This document shows, piece by piece, positions 60,201-64,000 of a stretch of DNA of 64,000 bases. A program made the position numbers and the translations under genes. The stretch comes from Notospermus geniculatus (lineage: Eukaryota; Nemertea; Pilidiophora; Heteronemertea; Lineidae), in the NCBI GenBank assembly GCA_002633025.1, contig NMRB01000512.1, positions 141,086 through 205,085 on the forward strand. Reading direction: 5' to 3'. The notes beneath the pieces are model-generated. The model saw nothing but the letters and a program-made list of their open reading frames with translations. It was not told the DNA's origin and searched no databases. Each line of letters opens with the position of its first letter. The first letter of the stretch is position 1.

Positions 60201-60556
60201 TTTCAAAGTATCTGACCCTGTAGCCCGGGCCCTATATCCCAGAAAGAATACGCCTAGTAGGCCTACATATGTTCATTCAGCAATGTCCCGAGCAATGTCC
60301 ACCACACCCATGTCCCTAAGTGCTGTTCACTTCATGTAGGCCTGGTCCGTAAGCAGTTGTCAAGGAGCAAACTTCCCTTGTAGTTTATAACCATAGCCCT
60401 GGTCCCTCTGCCCTCGTAATGCTCCGCTCTACGAGTAGGGCAGCGGAGCTTTACTACAGTGGCAGGGGACCAGTCTATAGCGTTTACGCAGGCACGGGGA
60501 CAGTCTCGAGGCAACCATGGCTAGGTTAGAACAAGTGAGTATTATAGAAGCTGCTC
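57216..60556. other. Interval between AMOT and GPX genes
   Basis: No gene is supported. It holds a 26-bp direct duplication (TTTTCCTCTTCATGGTGGAG, 57958-58009), a TTTCA repeat near 58235, a cluster of GTTGCTATG/GCCATGG half-sites near 59288-59345, and a short inverted-ended element at 60399-60473. The convergent 3' ends of AMOT and GPX lie here; a missing AMOT terminal exon could also be here. Confidence 0.5.
60399..60473. repeat. 75-bp inverted-ended element
   Basis: CTGGTCCCTCTGCC and GGCAGGGGACCAG are inverted ends. GCTCCGCTCTACGAG/GTAGGGCAGCGGAGC adds internal pairing. Confidence 0.6.
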
Positions 60557-60562
60557 TTTATT
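60557..60562 (-). terminator. AATAAA polyadenylation signal of GPX gene 1
   Basis: AATAAA on the minus strand, about 100 bases beyond the SECIS element and 260 beyond the stop codon. Confidence 0.6.
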
Positions 60563-60662
60563 AAACTATCATAATAACAACACAGGACCATTTAGTAAGT
60601 ACAGAGAACACTGCCCAGCTTCCCTACCGACAGAATGCACAATGTCGCCAAGTTACTGAAAC

Positions 60663-60710
60663 CATCCAAATCTGGTCACGTGACAGTTTCGACCAGATTC
60701 TTCATAGAAT
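60663..60710 (-). promoter_or_regulatory. SECIS element of GPX gene 1
   Basis: On the minus strand: ATGA, a stem AATCTGGTC pairing with GACCAGATT, an apical loop starting GAAAC (the AA motif), and TGGAT providing the 3' GA of the non-Watson-Crick quartet. The order and spacing fit a eukaryotic SECIS. It lies about 110 bases after the stop, as needed to recode the TGA at 62080-62082. Confidence 0.85.
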
Positions 60711-60819
60711 GTTCCTTTGTACATGAAATAGCTCTGTAGTGTTGTGATCAAAATTAGAATATTCGTTCAGGATATAATAGCCAATTGTTTATTACATATT
60801 GTCCGTGAAAATGAAGGGA

Positions 60820-62274
60820 TTATTCCCTCAATAGTTGCTCAATCAGGGCTGTGACTTTCGGATCGTCGGGTTCAATCCATCGGTGAATTCGGTACCTCAC
60901 TCGGCCACGCTTGTCAATCAAAAACTTCTCAAAGTTCCACAGAACATCTGTTGTCTTCAGCGGAGACCAGAAAAGTCTGCTGGGGTTGCCGATTGTCTGG
61001 GATGTGGGAGGGCAACGGTTCTGAAAATGATTGAACAATTTAGTAGTTGTGTAGGGCTAGGCCTACATGTAGCTTGCAATTTGCGCGCATCCGCGAAGCG
61101 AGCAGGTCTCGTGGCTGTAGTCTCGGTCACCCAGCCGCTAAAATCCTGGGAATCGTTCGTGGAGCAACACTACGGAACAAAACGACTGGCTGCGCGAGAC
61201 TAGTGGCTCTGGCGCCGACCACTGCGTGTCGGGAAACTCCCCCGCAGTGCGTGTCGTTCCGCATTTTATGATGCTCCATCTGACCCTTGCGTTGGAGATT
61301 GTCTCGGGTTTATCAATTGCATTCGTCGTCAGACAATTGTCGGCTTCCCAGCGTTTATCCTGCTGTTCCCCACCACACCCGAAGACAGCTCCTGTCGTTT
61401 ACAAGCTCGGGTATGACAAGGTCTGTCTGCCGTTGCTTGACTTCCTGTTCCCCTGCCCTCGAAACGTCCGCAAATACGCAGCGGGGCGGCTTGAGGACAG
61501 GGACCAGTCTGTGTTCCACTCACCTTGACGAAAGTAAAGAACTTGTTCTCCTTTTCTCCGTTGACGTCCATCTTCTGTGTGAGGTTGAATGACGGGACAT
61601 AACCACCACCAGGCCTCACGTACTTGAGCCCATTCTTTATCTCGTCAAGGCTGAACCCTGGTTCTTGTTTACCGAATTGGTTGCAAGGGACGCCGATAAT
61701 TCGGAAGTCAGCCGCGTTGTTGTTTTGGGAAGTGGAATATCTAGTGATGAGTGCATTCAGGTTGTTGTATTGGGAACTCAAGCCTGCAATGGGGACATTG
61801 TGAACTGCTTGTGTGGACTGAAATTCTCAGTTTCAAAACGAAATTGTCCAAGGCGGAATCGTTGTACCGTGGCCTGGAAACCGCAATACGCAAAAAACTC
61901 CACTTGCCTCAGCAGGTTCGTCGCGCACACATTGCGAAAGACGCAGGGACGAATAGTCCAGCCAAAATATAGTTATAAACCACAGAATTTGACGCCCTGT
62001 ACAAATCCCTGACTGCGCCGTCGGACAGACGGCCGCATAAATCGGGCGGGTGGCTGGCATTGGCTTCAGTCTACTCACCTCAGTAAGTGGCGACGTTCAA
62101 CACCATAACAACCCTGTTGTTGTAGGCATCGGGAGGGACACCCAATAAGGCGTAGTTCACCGTCTGGTTGTCCTTGTTCTCGCATGTCTTGATGTTGGGG
62201 GGTTTCGACCCGTAACCCTCTGACCATAAGGTCACGAGGACCAGAAAACTGGCCCACAAACTCGAACTGTTCAT
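60820..62274 (-). CDS. Secreted selenoprotein glutathione peroxidase, GPX3-like, gene 1
   Basis: The exons are 62079-62274, 61524-61783 and 60820-61020 (TAA at 60820-60822), about 218 residues. The start MNSSSLWASFLVLVTLW is a good signal peptide; an ATG 11 codons upstream (62307) is possible. NVATY then TGA (62080-62082) then Gly is the GPX active-site NVAxYUG, so TGA is read as selenocysteine (residue 65). The catalytic partners are visible: Gln in PCNQFGKQEPG, Trp and Asn in WNFEKFLID. Family blocks KYVRPGGGYVPSF, VNGEKENKFFTF and NRCPPTSQTIG match the tetrameric extracellular GPX3 type and its usual length of about 226. It reduces hydrogen peroxide and lipid hydroperoxides with glutathione. 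The intron lies one base after the TGA. A relative lies in tandem upstream. Confidence 0.9.
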
Positions 62275-62307
62275 GCTGGCAGCCAGTCTGAGTCTGGTCC
62301 TAGGCAT

Positions 62308-62578
62308 CAGTGCGTAGACCTACATAGATATTAATTCACATCTGATGACATAGGATTACTATATTGGCGCCTATTTGCATATGTAATCGGCGTCAACCGT
62401 AATCATACTGTTTTATCACGAACATGTGGTATGTGTTGAAACAGGTGGCTTTGAAAAAAGACCGTCATATCGCATTGATTATATCGGTCAAGTCTATTAC
62501 GTCCACGTAATTACCCGTTTATATAATCTTTAATTCGAGTTGGATGAAGAAAAACAACAGAATGATAACCACGTGATG
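62308..62578. other. Spacer between GPX genes
   Basis: The presumed promoter and 5' region of GPX gene 1, together with the end of GPX gene 2. No conserved element is recognised. Confidence 0.4.
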
Positions 62579-62584
62579 TTTATT
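62579..62584 (-). terminator. AATAAA polyadenylation signal of GPX gene 2
   Basis: AATAAA on the minus strand, about 65 bases past the SECIS. The preceding TGCATTCTGTCG is shared with gene 1's 3' region. Confidence 0.6.
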
Positions 62585-62646
62585 TAGAATGCGACACGGT
62601 GACCGCACTGGCGACAGAATGCACAACATCACCAATGAAACCATAC

Positions 62647-62693
62647 ACATCAGGAAATGACCTCTTTAAAGTTTAGGTCACGTCCCTCATACA
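62647..62693 (-). promoter_or_regulatory. SECIS element of GPX gene 2
   Basis: On the minus strand: ATGA, stem GGGACGTGACCT pairing with AGGTCATTTCC, loop starting AAAC and 3' TGAT. This has the same layout as the gene 1 SECIS. It lies about 340 bases after the stop codon. Confidence 0.8.
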
Positions 62694-63035
62694 GTGTTCA
62701 CCATCCTAGGAAACATCGTGTCGTTCAAACACTACTTTATCAAACAAAACCTAGACTTTACGGCAGCTTGCTTGGAGTGTGGCAGCTCGCTTGGAGTTTG
62801 ACAAGACTGCAGTAATTTCATGTGATTTCCGAAGACAAGACGGCCTCGTGACGTCATGGGCCGTCACTTGTCTTCACAAGCAGTCTCCAACGCAGAGGTC
62901 CCACCTCTGATGGCAAACAAAGGGTCGTAAAACCAGGCATTTTGAGACACACTGTATATTTGATGGGAGAAAAGTTTGTCATGTTAAGATTAACGGCAAG
63001 CAAGGTGCTGAGATCGTAACAACGTCATGGCTGTC

Positions 63036-63859
63036 CTAGTCTTCACTCTTCAGTTCTTCAATGCGATCCGTGACGTCACTATCGTCCGGGATAACCTCGC
63101 TTTCGATGCGGTACCTCACCCGACCTTGTTTATCGATCAGGAACTTCTCAAAGTTCCAGGCGACGTCTTTGGGTGGTTCAAAGTGACCCTAAAAATAAAA
63201 AGAGAGTGATTTGTTGAGTCGCTCATTTATAACCCCCCCCCCCCAAATATGACNAGCTTTTAGGATTGCCCCCCCCCCCGCCCCACCAGACAGTCCCCTT
63301 ACTGTCACTGTGGGGAAAACAACAGTCCTCTTACCTTCAAAAACGTATAAAACTGGTTCTCCTTCTCCCCATTCACCATCATTTTCTTCGTGAGTTCAAA
63401 CTTGGGTTCGAAGCCGCCGCCCGGCCTCACGAACTTGATCCCGTTCAGAATCTCATCCATGCCCTTTCCTGGTTCCTGCTGGCCAAACTGGTTACACGGG
63501 ACCCCGAGCACAGTAAAGTCAGGGCGGTATTTGTCTATGAGTGCATTCAAGTTGTGGTACTGTTTGGTCCTACCTGAAAAGGGAAAAGTGAACATTGAAA
63601 AGGTGACAAAAGGCCCAGCAAAATGCAGAACGGTTCAGCTCTTGTTGTTGTCATCAGTCTCGCTAGATGGCGCTCAAGACGAACGTTGTGTTCACTTACC
63701 TCAGTAGGTTGCGACGTTGACGACCATCACAACCTTCCCCTGGTAGTTACCAGGCAACACCCCGAGCTGCCCGAAATCGACCCTCCCTCCCTGGCTTGGC
63801 TTACAGCTGGTTATACGGTTGGATAGGAGCCGAGAGACCCACATTCCGAGGCGAACCAT
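63036..63859 (-). CDS. Selenoprotein glutathione peroxidase, GPX3-like, gene 2
   Basis: The exons are 63700-63859 (ATG at 63857-63859), 63335-63573 and 63036-63188 (TAG), about 183 residues. NVATY-TGA-Gly (TGA 63701-63703, residue 53) is the selenocysteine site. PCNQFGQQEPG supplies the catalytic Gln, and WNFEKFLIDKQGRVRYRI the Trp/Asn. The N-terminus (MVRLGMWVSRLLSNR) is not a clear signal peptide; it is Arg-rich and could be a mitochondrial presequence or a wrong start. Compared with gene 1 the segment around CPPTSQTIGNPSRLFW is missing: the exon starts at HFEPPKDVAWNFEK. The intron where it should lie contains C-runs and an N (63254), so a small exon may be lost in the assembly. The intron follows the TGA by one base, exactly as in gene 1. 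Confidence 0.82.
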
Positions 63860-64000
63860 CTTGCCGCCAGTGTGTGGGTGACCTTGTCTAGTGACTGATA
63901 TGAACGCTAGGGTGAGTTTGAGGCGCGGGTAGTTTGAGCGGGCCGCGTATTTGCTCGGACTCGACGAATGGGCATCGACGATCTTTCCAGACGGTAGCTG

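Noticed and set aside
62741-62910. Alternative SECIS around the AAGACAAG/CTTGTCTT stem near 62835-62880
   Set aside because: The stem pairs well but its apical loop lacks the AA motif; the structure at 62647-62693 fits the full consensus better.

Overview
This is a eukaryotic, intron-rich window with dense short repeats. It is probably from a highly heterozygous marine invertebrate deuterostome, most likely an echinoderm or hemichordate. I infer this from the exon-intron genes (GT-AG splice sites, conserved protein exons), a single angiomotin-type gene, selenoprotein glutathione peroxidases, many MITE-like elements, and frequent TAGGCCTA-type words. The species is not determined.

Layout: (1) 120-6965 (+), the 3' part of an ARGLU1-like splicing/transcription cofactor gene with a 5.4 kb intron full of inserted elements. 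(2) 10333-13860, three paralogous single-exon genes (two on -, one on +) of a family I do not recognise by name. They carry an LRAT/NlpC-P60-like signature: two His residues 16 apart, then an Asn-Asn-Cys-Lys-His motif. One has a 9-residue tandem-repeat tail. This is the least described biology here. (3) 15981-17300 (+), a small five-exon CAP-Gly protein. (4) 17301-30159, mostly non-coding sequence and repeats. (5) 30160-57215 (+), an angiomotin (AMOT) gene with PPxY motifs, the coiled-coil core and C-terminal exons. Its first seven coding exons are present twice, because a ~14 kb block (25215-39380) is followed head-to-tail by a second version (39381-52395). The two versions have nearly identical exons but differ by several complete transposon insertions, as two haplotypes would. 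(6) 60557-63859 (-), two tandem GPX3-like selenoprotein genes. Each has an in-frame TGA (selenocysteine) one base before a splice donor, and a recognisable SECIS element and AATAAA in its 3' region.

The genes are independent units, not a pathway. ARGLU1 acts in nuclear RNA processing, AMOT in Hippo/YAP control at cell junctions, the CAP-Gly protein probably on microtubules, and the peroxidases in hydroperoxide reduction. The strongest leads are the LRAT-like cluster, the haplotype-like AMOT block with presence/absence transposons, the duplicated 242-nt AMOT exon, and the twin selenoprotein genes with their SECIS elements. Several single-N positions lie exactly at joins between overlapping direct duplicates. 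Part of the duplication here is therefore likely an assembly effect.
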